Positions 1-4,654 of a stretch of DNA of 9,250 bases are shown here, in pieces. Every line of letters starts with the position of its first letter. Positions within the stretch are counted from its first letter, which is position 1. Origin of the DNA: an uncultured Oscillospiraceae bacterium (GTDB lineage: Bacteria > Bacillota > Clostridia > Oscillospirales > Acutalibacteraceae); the NCBI GenBank assembly GCA_900540535.1, contig UQGM01000067.1, positions 1 through 9,250 on the forward strand. Reading direction: 5' to 3'. Made by a program: the position numbers and the translations under genes. The notes beneath the pieces were generated by a model. That model searched no databases. It was given only the letters and a program-made list of their open reading frames with translations, and was not told the DNA's origin.

Positions 1-1
1 A

Positions 2-121
2 TATGCGCAGGCGGCTGGAAACGAAGCTAATTATCTCTATCCTGAAATTCGACCTGAGCTGATTCAGGGTCAGGCGCTGTGTGTTTCCCCTTTCCATGCG
101 GTGCCTTGTTTAGCTCCTTGA
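2..121 (+). CDS. C-terminal fragment of an unidentified element protein (5' cut by window)
   Basis: An open frame runs from the window edge to TGA at 119-121, giving 39 residues that include AGNEANYLYPEIRPELIQ. The hydrophilic stretch rich in Glu, Pro and Tyr looks protein-like, while the last dozen residues (VSPFHAVPCLAP) look like read-out past a conserved part. I do not recognise the family. Position upstream of the integration genes suggests an accessory or conjugation-type gene of the same element. The fragment is short, so an accidental open frame remains possible. Confidence 0.3.
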   Translation, partial: YAQAAGNEANYLYPEIRPELIQGQALCVSPFHAVPCLAP

Positions 122-459
122 CAAAGAAAGCCCGGTGGGAGAACTCCGGGCAGCATAAGGCAGACGGATACGATCTGTCTGTGTGGAGCTGGTCGGCCGG
201 TGCGCCATGACCCTGTTGCAAGTCCGCAGGACGGGACCTCTACCAAACAGGTGAGCGACAAAACCAGGCCGCAAAACAGGTGTGGCAGCCTGCGGGCGAG
301 GATGCACAGACAGGATAATGAGACTCCCGCGTTGAACGCCCTCAAAGCATTGCGCGGCGCACCCATCAGTATGGGCCGGGGTGAGATTCCCGTGGAGCTG
401 CGGCCAGCAGCCATCCGTTTTTTGCCTCTTTTATTTTCAGATAAATCTTCTGCTTTTCT
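122..459. other. gene-free, hairpin-rich stretch of the element
   Basis: I see no supportable gene here. Overlapping open frames exist on both strands but lack ribosome binding sites and recognisable motifs. The stretch is G+C-rich. It holds several short dyads: the 130-151 stem, a 9-bp hairpin with a 3-base loop at 161-181 (CAGACGGAT/ATCTGTCTG with one G-T pair), and GTCC-GCA-GGAC at 222-232. It could be a structured RNA, a recombination or transfer region, or a decayed gene; the sequence alone does not decide. Confidence 0.4.
125..151 (-). terminator. candidate intrinsic terminator for leftward transcription
   Basis: GCCCGG (130-135) pairs with CCGGGC (146-151) around a 10-base loop. On the minus strand the stem is followed by TTTCTTT. 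There is no T-tract on the plus strand, so if it works it stops transcription coming from the right. No convincing minus-strand gene lies to its right, so its client is unknown. Confidence 0.35.
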
Positions 460-480
460 GTTTACGGATAATTCGTAAAC
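460..480. promoter_or_regulatory. candidate operator: perfect inverted repeat GTTTACG-N7-CGTAAAC
   Basis: A perfect 7-bp inverted repeat (460-466 and 474-480) is separated by GATAATT. It ends 13 bases before the candidate -35 box of the excisionase-integrase promoter. Position and symmetry fit a binding site for a dimeric repressor or an excisionase. It could also act as a weak terminator, because TTTCTATT follows on the plus strand. Confidence 0.4.
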
Positions 481-493
481 TTTCTATTAGCAG

Positions 494-522
494 CAGACAA
501 ACCCGAAACGGCGCGGTACAAT
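494..522 (+). promoter_or_regulatory. candidate promoter for excisionase-integrase genes
   Basis: A -35 box CAGACA (494-499) and a -10 box TACAAT (517-522) are separated by 17 bp. Transcription would start near 529, leaving an untranslated leader of about 57 bases before the GTG start of the HTH gene. The -35 match is partial. Confidence 0.4.
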
Positions 523-585
523 GAGGGTGGAAGTTATGAATGAACACCCTTTTGCGTGCCGTTTCTGACTGGAAAGGAGGCTGCT

Positions 586-792
586 GTGTCAGAAATTCAG
601 AACGGTACGGAGAAAAGACCTTTGGAGTGCCGCACCTATACGGTCAACGAGGTTGCCCGTATATTAGGCGTCAGCCGGACACAGGCATACCGCCTTGTGC
701 AGGAGGGCCTTTTCAAAAGCGTACGAATTGGTAACGCCATACGAATTCCCAAACGGTCGTTTGACAAGTGGTTGGAGCCGCTTGATCTGTGA
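586..792 (+). CDS. excisionase-family small HTH DNA-binding protein
   Basis: This 68-residue protein has a MerR/excisionase-type winged helix: YTVNEVARILGVSRTQAYRLV forms the helix-turn-helix (about residues 18-38), followed by a basic wing containing RIGNAIRIPKRSFDKWL. Such HTH_17-type proteins act as recombination directionality factors or regulators next to tyrosine integrases. I chose GTG at 586 because AAGGAGG at 574-580 sits five bases before it. An in-frame GTG at 556 lies upstream of that site and has no ribosome binding site of its own. The stop codon is 21 bases before the integrase start, so the two genes are very likely cotranscribed. It probably bends attachment-site DNA to favour excision; a purely regulatory role is the alternative. 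Confidence 0.8.
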   Translation: MSEIQNGTEKRPLECRTYTVNEVARILGVSRTQAYRLVQEGLFKSVRIGNAIRIPKRSFDKWLEPLDL

Positions 793-813
793 CATCAGAA
801 AGGAAGGTTCGTT

Positions 814-2208
814 ATGGCATCCATCATCAAAAGAAAGAAAAACTATTCTATTGTTTATACTTATGTGGACGAGAACGGCGAAACCAAGCAGAAATGGGAA
901 ACCCGCACTTCCTACCAGGAGGCATTGAAGCGCAAGGCGGAGATAGAGAGTCAGAAAAGCTCCAACTCCTTCCTTCCACCCACGAATCAGAATATTGCAG
1001 AGTTCCTGTCCGACTTCGTTTCTCTCTACGGCGAAAAGCGGTGGGGTGTGTCGATGTATGACAGCCAAAACTCGCTGATTGCCAACTACATCAACCCCAT
1101 CATCGTGGATATGAAGGTGCAGGACATCACCACGCGGGTGGTGGATAAATACATCCAGACCTTGCAGAAAACCCCTGCGGTGAACACCAGGACACACCAC
1201 GCCAAAACGGAGTTCGTGACCAACGCTACCATCGAAAAGATCATCAAACTTCTCCGCTGTGCCTTCAAGCAGGCGGTTCGTTGGGAACTGGTTGCCAAGA
1301 ATCCCTTTGACAATGTGGTGCTGCCCAAAGTGGAATACAAGAAGCGGGACATCTGGACCGCCGATATGATCCGCACCGCCCTGGACCAGTGTACGGACAG
1401 CAAGCTCTATGTGGCAATGAACCTGGCCTTTGCCTGTTCGCTGCGCATGGGTGAGATTCTGGGGCTGACCTGGAGCAATGTTCACATCTCCGATGAAGAA
1501 ATTGCTGATGACAACGCCTATGTTTACATCGACAAGGAGCTGGCGCGGGCCTCTAAGCGGGCCATTGAGATGCTGGGGCAAAAGGACATCTACCATGTGT
1601 TCACGCCGCTGTTTCCCAATACCAGCACCAGGATCATCTTGAAGAAGCCCAAGACCGATTCCAGCATCCGCAAGGTGTGGCTGCCCAAGACACTGGCTTA
1701 CATCCTGCGGGAATGGAAGTCCGCGCAAGACGAGCTTCGGGCGCTACTCCGTGACGAGTATCAGGACTACGATCTGGTGGTGGCGCTGGCCAATGGCCGC
1801 CCCTGTGAGGACCGTATCATCCTGAAGTCGTTTGAGAAGCTGCGGGAGAAAGCAGGGTTGCCCAAAGTGGTCTTTCACTCTCTCCGTCATTCCAGCACCA
1901 CCTATAAGTTAAAGCTGAACCACGGCGACCTGAAGGCCACCCAGGGTGATACGGGCCACGCCCAGATCGACATGATCACCAGCGTGTATGCCCACATTCT
2001 GGACGAGGACCGCAAGATTAACGCCCAGAAGTTTGAGAGCGCCTTCTATGCCAATCCTGACTTGCGTTCGGTTCGTCCCCCGGAGGAACCAAAGGAACCG
2101 GCGCCCGCCACATTGGATTTGGAGGCCCTGGTGGAACAGCTTCGCAAGTCGCCGGAATTGGCCAACACCCTGGCTGCATTGCTGGCGTCGGCCCCATCCG
2201 AAAAATAG
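814..2208 (+). CDS. int: tyrosine recombinase (site-specific integrase)
   Basis: This is a 464-residue integrase of the Tn916/phage type. Residues 1-45 resemble the arm-DNA-binding domain (MASIIKRKKNYSIVYTYVDE). About 57-165 form the helical core-binding domain. About 178-405 form the catalytic domain. The catalytic set is visible: R211 in SLRMGEILGL, a Lys near 280 in KPKTDSSIRKV, H355 and R358 in HSLRH, H382 in GDTGH, and nucleophile Y392 in VYAHI. The C-terminus carries a Pro/Glu-rich tail of about 50 residues (from about 415) beyond the usual end. Start ATG at 814 follows AGGAAGG at 799-805. The gene runs toward the tRNA-Arg 3' end, its likely target. It appears intact and should cut and rejoin DNA at the attachment sites, helped by the upstream excisionase-like protein. 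Confidence 0.95.
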   Translation: MASIIKRKKNYSIVYTYVDENGETKQKWETRTSYQEALKRKAEIESQKSSNSFLPPTNQNIAEFLSDFVSLYGEKRWGVSMYDSQNSLIANYINPIIVDMKVQDITTRVVDKYIQTLQKTPAVNTRTHHAKTEFVTNATIEKIIKLLRCAFKQAVRWELVAKNPFDNVVLPKVEYKKRDIWTADMIRTALDQCTDSKLYVAMNLAFACSLRMGEILGLTWSNVHISDEEIADDNAYVYIDKELARASKRAIEMLGQKDIYHVFTPLFPNTSTRIILKKPKTDSSIRKVWLPKTLAYILREWKSAQDELRALLRDEYQDYDLVVALANGRPCEDRIILKSFEKLREKAGLPKVVFHSLRHSSTTYKLKLNHGDLKATQGDTGHAQIDMITSVYAHILDEDRKINAQKFESAFYANPDLRSVRPPEEPKEPAPATLDLEALVEQLRKSPELANTLAALLASAPSEK

Positions 2209-2222
2209 GGCGGGAAAATCGT

Positions 2223-2282
2223 ATTAGCAAATCGGCGTTTTTTATTAGCAAGGCCGAAAAAATAGTTCGAAGCCAATTAGCA
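2223..2282. repeat. three direct ATTAGCA repeats between int and the attachment site
   Basis: ATTAGCA occurs at 2223-2229, 2244-2250 and 2276-2282, at start-to-start distances of 21 and 32 bases. A fourth copy lies at 486-492, just upstream of the excisionase-integrase promoter. Short direct repeats beside an attachment site are typical of integrase arm-type binding sites, so that role is inferred. No protein-binding evidence exists here. Confidence 0.4.
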
Positions 2283-2350
2283 GGCATACAGCGGAAAATG
2301 TATAAAATCGTTCCGACGGAGCGGCAAGAATGCTCCAAGAGAATGACAAC

Positions 2351-2398
2351 AAAAAGCCGCTGTAAACCATCAAAAAACGGCTTACAGCGGTCATTTTT
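2351..2398. terminator. bidirectional intrinsic terminator between int and tRNA-Arg
   Basis: CCGCTGTAA (2357-2365) and TTACAGCGG (2382-2390) form a perfect 9-bp stem. On the plus strand it is followed by TCATTTTT, and on the minus strand by CTTTTTG. It can therefore end both the integrase transcript and the leftward tRNA transcript. Confidence 0.8.
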
Positions 2399-2443
2399 GG
2401 CACCCCCGGCTGGGTTCGAACCAGTGGCCTGTCGCTTAGGAGG
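2398..2443. other. inferred attachment site (attL/attR) in the tRNA-Arg 3' half
   Basis: The integrase gene ends about 190 bases away and points at this tRNA 3' end, so the crossover most likely lies between the anticodon loop and CCA. The anticodon-loop block TTAGGAGG (2436-2443) is flanked by the self-complementary stem arms GTCGC/GCGAC, a common core-site arrangement for tyrosine integrases. The partner site is outside the window, so the identity block cannot be measured. Confidence 0.5.
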
Positions 2444-2474
2444 CGACCGCTCTATCCAACTGAGCTACGGGGGC
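2398..2474 (-). tRNA. tRNA-Arg (anticodon CCT)
   Basis: The minus strand folds as a full cloverleaf. The acceptor stem is GCCCCCG/CGGGGGT with one G-T pair at 1:72. The D-stem is GCTC/GAGC, and the anticodon stem GTCGC/GCGAC encloses CTCCTAA, so the anticodon is CCT (reads AGG). The T-loop is TTCGAAC and CCA is encoded at 2398-2400. One flaw is visible: the outermost T-stem pair would be A-C. The 3' half was probably supplied by the integrated element, which could explain the mismatch. This is the only complete member of a series of tRNA-like units, and it probably depends on a promoter upstream (to the right), since none fits in the short spacer directly before it. Confidence 0.9.
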
Positions 2475-2497
2475 TTATACAAAAAATATTCAATTTT

Positions 2498-2567
2498 CGG
2501 GTCCAGCCGGATTCGAACGAACTGCCGCTTAGGAGGCGACCGCTCTATCCAACTGAGCTACGGGGGC
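2498..2567 (-). pseudogene. degraded tRNA-Arg(CCT) copy 2
   Basis: The 5' portion (GCCCCCG, D-arm, anticodon arm with CTCCTAA) is identical to the intact tRNA up to the anticodon loop. After it, the T-stem no longer pairs and the acceptor 3' strand (CTGGAC region) cannot pair with GCCCCCG. There is no CCA. Its 5' end is 93 bases from that of the intact tRNA. The upstream spacers of both (2475-2497 and 2568-2590) match at 22 of 23 bases, so spacer and tRNA were duplicated as one unit. Confidence 0.75.
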
Positions 2568-2590
2568 TTATACAGAAAATATTCAATTTT

Positions 2591-2660
2591 GCAGGGCTCC
2601 AGGATTCGAACAATTCGATTTTTAGGAGGCGACCGCTCTATCCTGCTGAGCTACAGAGAC
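2591..2660 (-). pseudogene. degraded tRNA-Arg(CCT)-like copy 3
   Basis: It keeps TAGCTCAG, GGATAGAGCGGTCGCCTCCTAA and a TTCGAATCC T-loop. The acceptor 5' strand is GTCTCTG instead of GCCCCCG, the 3' side of the anticodon stem is AAATC and no longer pairs, and there is no matching 3' acceptor strand or CCA. Its 5' end lies 93 bases beyond that of copy 2. Confidence 0.7.
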
Positions 2661-2687
2661 TTATATGAAATTGAATTGGTAACGATC

Positions 2688-2761
2688 ACTTTTGGCTTCG
2701 AGTTGATTGGTTGAGCACAACCTTAGGAGGCGAGTGCTCTATCCAGCTGAGCTATATGGAC
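2688..2761 (-). pseudogene. degraded tRNA-Arg(CCT)-like copy 4
   Basis: It retains TAGCTCAGCTGGATAGAGC and the anticodon loop CTCCTAA. The acceptor 5' strand is GTCCATA, the anticodon stem is broken on its 3' side, and only a trace of a T-loop (ACTCGAAGCC) remains. Its 5' end lies 101 bases beyond that of copy 3. Confidence 0.6.
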
Positions 2762-2780
2762 GTGTCTAATATATGATTAT

Positions 2781-2884
2781 AGCCCGACCAAAGTCGAACT
2801 GCAATCCCTTATTCAATTTTATCCAGTTGAGCGTTATAACATGACCTTAGGAGGGGTTCATTATATCCATTTAACTAAGGGGGC
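2781..2884 (-). pseudogene. composite remnants of one or two further tRNA-like units
   Basis: Positions 2841-2884 hold a 5' half reading GCCCCCTTAGTTAAATGGAT and then an anticodon loop with CCTCCTAAGG. Positions 2781-2840 hold a separate D-arm trace (GCTCAACTGGAT, 2820-2832), the spacer-like ATTCAATTTT (2811-2820) and a T-arm trace (GCAGTTCGACTTTGG), but no anticodon loop. The best reading is two truncated units fused together. A further TAGCTCAG...GGATAG trace lies in the opposite orientation at 2930-2945. Confidence 0.45.
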
Positions 2885-2952
2885 GTAACTTTTAAACTCA
2901 AGTGATGGTTTAATCCAATTTTAAATTATAGCTCAGTATGGATAGCTTAATA

Positions 2953-2981
2953 ATTTTACATCATAGCCCTTGTTTTGTCAA
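2953..2981 (-). promoter_or_regulatory. near-consensus leftward promoter upstream of the tRNA-like array
   Basis: On the minus strand a perfect -35 TTGACA (2976-2981) is separated by 17 bp from TAAAAT (2953-2958). Transcription would start near 2946 and run through all degraded units to the intact tRNA and the bidirectional terminator, about 590 bases. It is the best visible candidate for expressing the tRNA. Confidence 0.6.
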
Positions 2982-3005
2982 TGAAAACGGTTATAATTAT
3001 TGACT

Positions 3006-3033
3006 TTGCAAATGAGCGGTCAGGTAGTATAAT
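3006..3033 (+). promoter_or_regulatory. promoter of the DUF3048 gene
   Basis: A perfect -10 TATAAT (3028-3033) lies 16 bp after TTGCAA (3006-3011). The start site would be near 3040, about 38 bases before the ATG. A TTGACT at 3000-3005 is too far away (22 bp) to be the paired -35 box. Confidence 0.6.
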
Positions 3034-3077
3034 ATGTGTATACTGAATTAAACTTTCTTATGGGGAGGGGCATTTTT

Positions 3078-4202
3078 ATGGCAAACGCTTCAAGAAAGAG
3101 AAAGAATAATGACAGAAAAGTTGTTGCAGTAATTGCCGCAGCTGTATTTGTTATTTGTCTTATAGCAAGTATAATGTTTATACTTGGCAGAACACCTGAT
3201 GATAACAATATAAACACGGTTACAGGGGATGCACCGTCAGATCAGAGTGAGGGCAATGGCATTTATAATCCGCTCACCGGTGAAGAGGGATTTTCTTCTG
3301 CTGCGGTAGGCAAAAGACCTGTGGCAATTATGATAAATAACGCACCCAGCGCAAGACCTCAGTGGGGACTGTGTACTCCCGATATAGTTGTGGAGGGCCT
3401 TGTAGAGGGCAGTGCAACAAGAATGATGTGGATTTATGCCGATGCTGAAGATATACCGGAAAAAGTAGGTTCTTTAAGAAGTGCACGTCACGACTTTTTG
3501 GAAGTTGCACAGGGCTTTGATGCTATTTTTGTACATTGGGGCGGAAGCAATTTGGCATATGATGCTTTGTCAAGCAGCGGATACGATCATCTTGACGGTA
3601 TATATCTTGGAAATGCCTATGCACACAGAGATAATACCAGAAATGTTGCAATTGAACATAGGGGATATATGGTCGGTTCCGAGATAAGAGAGCTTATTGA
3701 AAAGAAGGAATTCAGAACTGATATAAAATCAATGGCTGAAAGTCCCTTTGAGTTTTCAAAGAACGGTGACAGAACCCTTAGCGGAGGCGATTGCCTTCAG
3801 GTAACGGCATCTTTTTCAAGCTATTATATACATACCTTTAAGTATGATTCAAAAACAGGTCTTTACACTAATTACATGGGAGAAACACCCATGACTCAGG
3901 ACGGCGGAGAAGAAATGACAGTCAAGAACGTCATTATACTTTATACACCCGTTGTATCCGTAGGCGACAGTGACGGTCATGTTGATATGGATCTTACCTC
4001 AGGCAGCGGAATTTATGTAAGTGGCGGAAAGTATGAAACCATACGCTGGGAAAAGGGCAGCGATGAATATGCGCCCCTTAAGCTTTATTCAGAGGACGGC
4101 AAAGAGCTTGTACTTAATACAGGAAAGAGCTGGATAGGCCTTATTCCAAAATCCAGAGAAAACAGAACTGTTATTGCCGCCAATGCTTCGGATTTTGTAT
4201 GA
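3078..4202 (+). CDS. membrane-anchored DUF3048 (YerB-like) protein
   Basis: This 374-residue protein starts with a basic stretch (RKRKNNDRK) and one hydrophobic segment (about 15-36). It has no lipobox Cys, so it is probably a signal-anchored protein with an outward-facing body, unlike YerB-type lipoproteins. A low-complexity linker (about 38-60) leads to the DUF3048 hallmarks: NPLTGE at 64, RPVAIMINN at 80, GLCTPDIVVEGLVEG at about 97-111 and GSLRSARHDF at 131-140. The C-terminal half ends in the usual WIGLIP motif. The function of DUF3048 proteins is not established. I chose ATG 3078 because GGGGAGGGG (3062-3070) precedes it; an upstream in-frame GTG at 3036 overlaps the promoter start site. 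The gene stands alone between its own promoter and terminator, so a link to the hydrogenase genes is not implied. Confidence 0.88.
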   Translation: MANASRKRKNNDRKVVAVIAAAVFVICLIASIMFILGRTPDDNNINTVTGDAPSDQSEGNGIYNPLTGEEGFSSAAVGKRPVAIMINNAPSARPQWGLCTPDIVVEGLVEGSATRMMWIYADAEDIPEKVGSLRSARHDFLEVAQGFDAIFVHWGGSNLAYDALSSSGYDHLDGIYLGNAYAHRDNTRNVAIEHRGYMVGSEIRELIEKKEFRTDIKSMAESPFEFSKNGDRTLSGGDCLQVTASFSSYYIHTFKYDSKTGLYTNYMGETPMTQDGGEEMTVKNVIILYTPVVSVGDSDGHVDMDLTSGSGIYVSGGKYETIRWEKGSDEYAPLKLYSEDGKELVLNTGKSWIGLIPKSRENRTVIAANASDFV

Positions 4203-4226
4203 TTTTAAAATTAGGATATAGAGCTG

Positions 4227-4258
4227 AAAGCCGCACAAAAGTGCGGCTTTTCATTTAT
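4227..4258 (+). terminator. intrinsic terminator after the DUF3048 gene
   Basis: AAAGCCGCAC (4227-4236) and GTGCGGCTTT (4241-4250) form a perfect 10-bp stem with an AAAA loop, followed by TCATTTAT. It separates this gene from the hydrogenase cluster. Confidence 0.85.
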
Positions 4259-4284
4259 CTTTAAAGCCTGTTAAGTGTCAGTTG

Positions 4285-4312
4285 CATAAGCTTATGGCCA
4301 AAAGTTTAAGCT
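4285..4312. promoter_or_regulatory. candidate regulator site: palindrome CATAAGCTTATG and repeated TAAGCT
   Basis: CATAAGCTTATG (4285-4296) is a perfect 12-bp palindrome. TAAGCT recurs at 4307-4312, exactly 20 bases (two helical turns) after the TAAGCT at 4287-4292. The pair sits just upstream of the candidate hydrogenase promoter, at roughly -70 to -45, where an activator or upstream operator would bind. The regulator is unknown; the sequence does not match the Rex consensus as I know it. Confidence 0.4.
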
Positions 4313-4321
4313 AAATTACCA

Positions 4322-4351
4322 TTGAAATGGAAACTTCCGTTATAGTATACT
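4322..4351 (+). promoter_or_regulatory. candidate promoter of the hydrogenase cluster
   Basis: TTGAAA (4322-4327) and TATACT (4346-4351) are separated by 18 bp. The start site would be near 4358, leaving a leader of about 50 bases. The first gene has only a weak ribosome binding site (AAGAGACGG at 4395-4403). Confidence 0.5.
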
Positions 4352-4408
4352 TATTTTAATAGTTAAAAAAGTAACGAAGAGCCTCAGGGCGGAAAAGAGA
4401 CGGTTAAA

Positions 4409-4654
4409 ATGGAGATAACAATATGCATAGGTTCCTCCTGTCATCTGAGAGGTTCTCGTGAGATTATAGGTAAGCTCGAGAAACTTGTCAGTGAAAATTC
4501 CCTTCAGGATAAAGTGGAGCTCAAAGGCTCTTTCTGTATGGGTCAGTGCCAGAAAGGCGTATGTGTTACCGTAGACGGAGAGCTTTACTCCCTTGCACCT
4601 GATGATACGGAAGAATTTTTTAACAGTCATGTACTGGGGGCGATTAAGGGATGA
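4409..4654 (+). CDS. thioredoxin-like [2Fe-2S] ferredoxin
   Basis: This 81-residue protein has the [2Fe-2S] ligand pattern of the thioredoxin-like ferredoxin/NuoE C-terminal family: C6 and C11 in CIGSSC, then C43 and C47 in FCMGQC. A further Cys, C52, lies five residues later. The length fits a stand-alone domain without the helical part of NuoE or HydC proteins. It is probably a soluble electron carrier, or an electron-transfer subunit for the hydrogenase that follows. Its TGA overlaps the next ATG as ATGA, so translation of the two genes is likely coupled and a complex is plausible. The partial gene at the end of the window is a clear paralog. The ribosome binding site is poor, but the Cys motif near the N-terminus supports this start. 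Confidence 0.85.
   Translation: MEITICIGSSCHLRGSREIIGKLEKLVSENSLQDKVELKGSFCMGQCQKGVCVTVDGELYSLAPDDTEEFFNSHVLGAIKG

Larger units (their letters stand above)
1..2443. mobile_element. integrase end of a tRNA-Arg-integrated mobile element (left part outside window)
   Basis: This segment carries an excisionase-like HTH gene and a tyrosine integrase gene. Both point toward the 3' end of a tRNA-Arg on the opposite strand, the usual arrangement for integrative and conjugative elements or prophages that insert in tRNA 3' ends. Its base composition is visibly richer in G+C than the DNA right of the tRNA. The other end lies beyond position 1, so size and type (ICE, IME or prophage) cannot be told. The right limit is inferred to lie within the 3' half of the tRNA; the exact crossover cannot be read from one end. 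Confidence 0.75.
2398..2884 (-). repeat. tandem array of tRNA-Arg(CCT)-derived units
   Basis: The block TTAGGAGG (reverse of the anticodon loop) occurs at 2436, 2529, 2622, 2723 and 2847 without change. Steps between copies are 93, 93, 101 and 124 bases. Similarity to the intact tRNA falls with distance from the element. In copies 2 to 4 the acceptor 5' strand, D-arm and anticodon loop are better kept than the T-arm and 3' acceptor strand. Confidence 0.75.

Noticed and set aside
70..414. 114-residue minus-strand open frame in the element
   Set aside because: It is a long overlap of competing frames in G+C-rich DNA, its Cys/Leu/Pro-rich composition is typical of chance frames, and it reads through the terminator-like stem at 125-151.
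200..478. 92-residue plus-strand open frame in the element
   Set aside because: It has a GTG start without a ribosome binding site, overlaps hairpins and open frames on the other strand, and shows no recognisable motif. A real gene is not excluded but not supported.
536..568. 10-codon open frame (MNEHPFACRF) that could be a leader peptide before the excisionase gene
   Set aside because: Its candidate ribosome binding site overlaps the inferred transcription start near 529, so it would have almost no leader. No sign of attenuation is visible.
664..1728. 354-residue minus-strand open frame across the integrase gene
   Set aside because: It is a shadow of the integrase, whose catalytic residues are all on the plus strand. 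The long frame follows from G+C-rich codon use.
2298..2714. 138-residue plus-strand open frame with repeated LGGDRSIQLSYGG
   Set aside because: It is the reverse-strand reading of the tRNA-like units. The peptide repeat mirrors the tRNA repeat, and there is no ribosome binding site.
2398..2884. CRISPR-like array, because of regularly spaced repeats
   Set aside because: Repeats are tRNA-derived, steps vary (93, 93, 101, 124), the first two spacers are nearly identical to each other rather than unique, and there are no cas genes.
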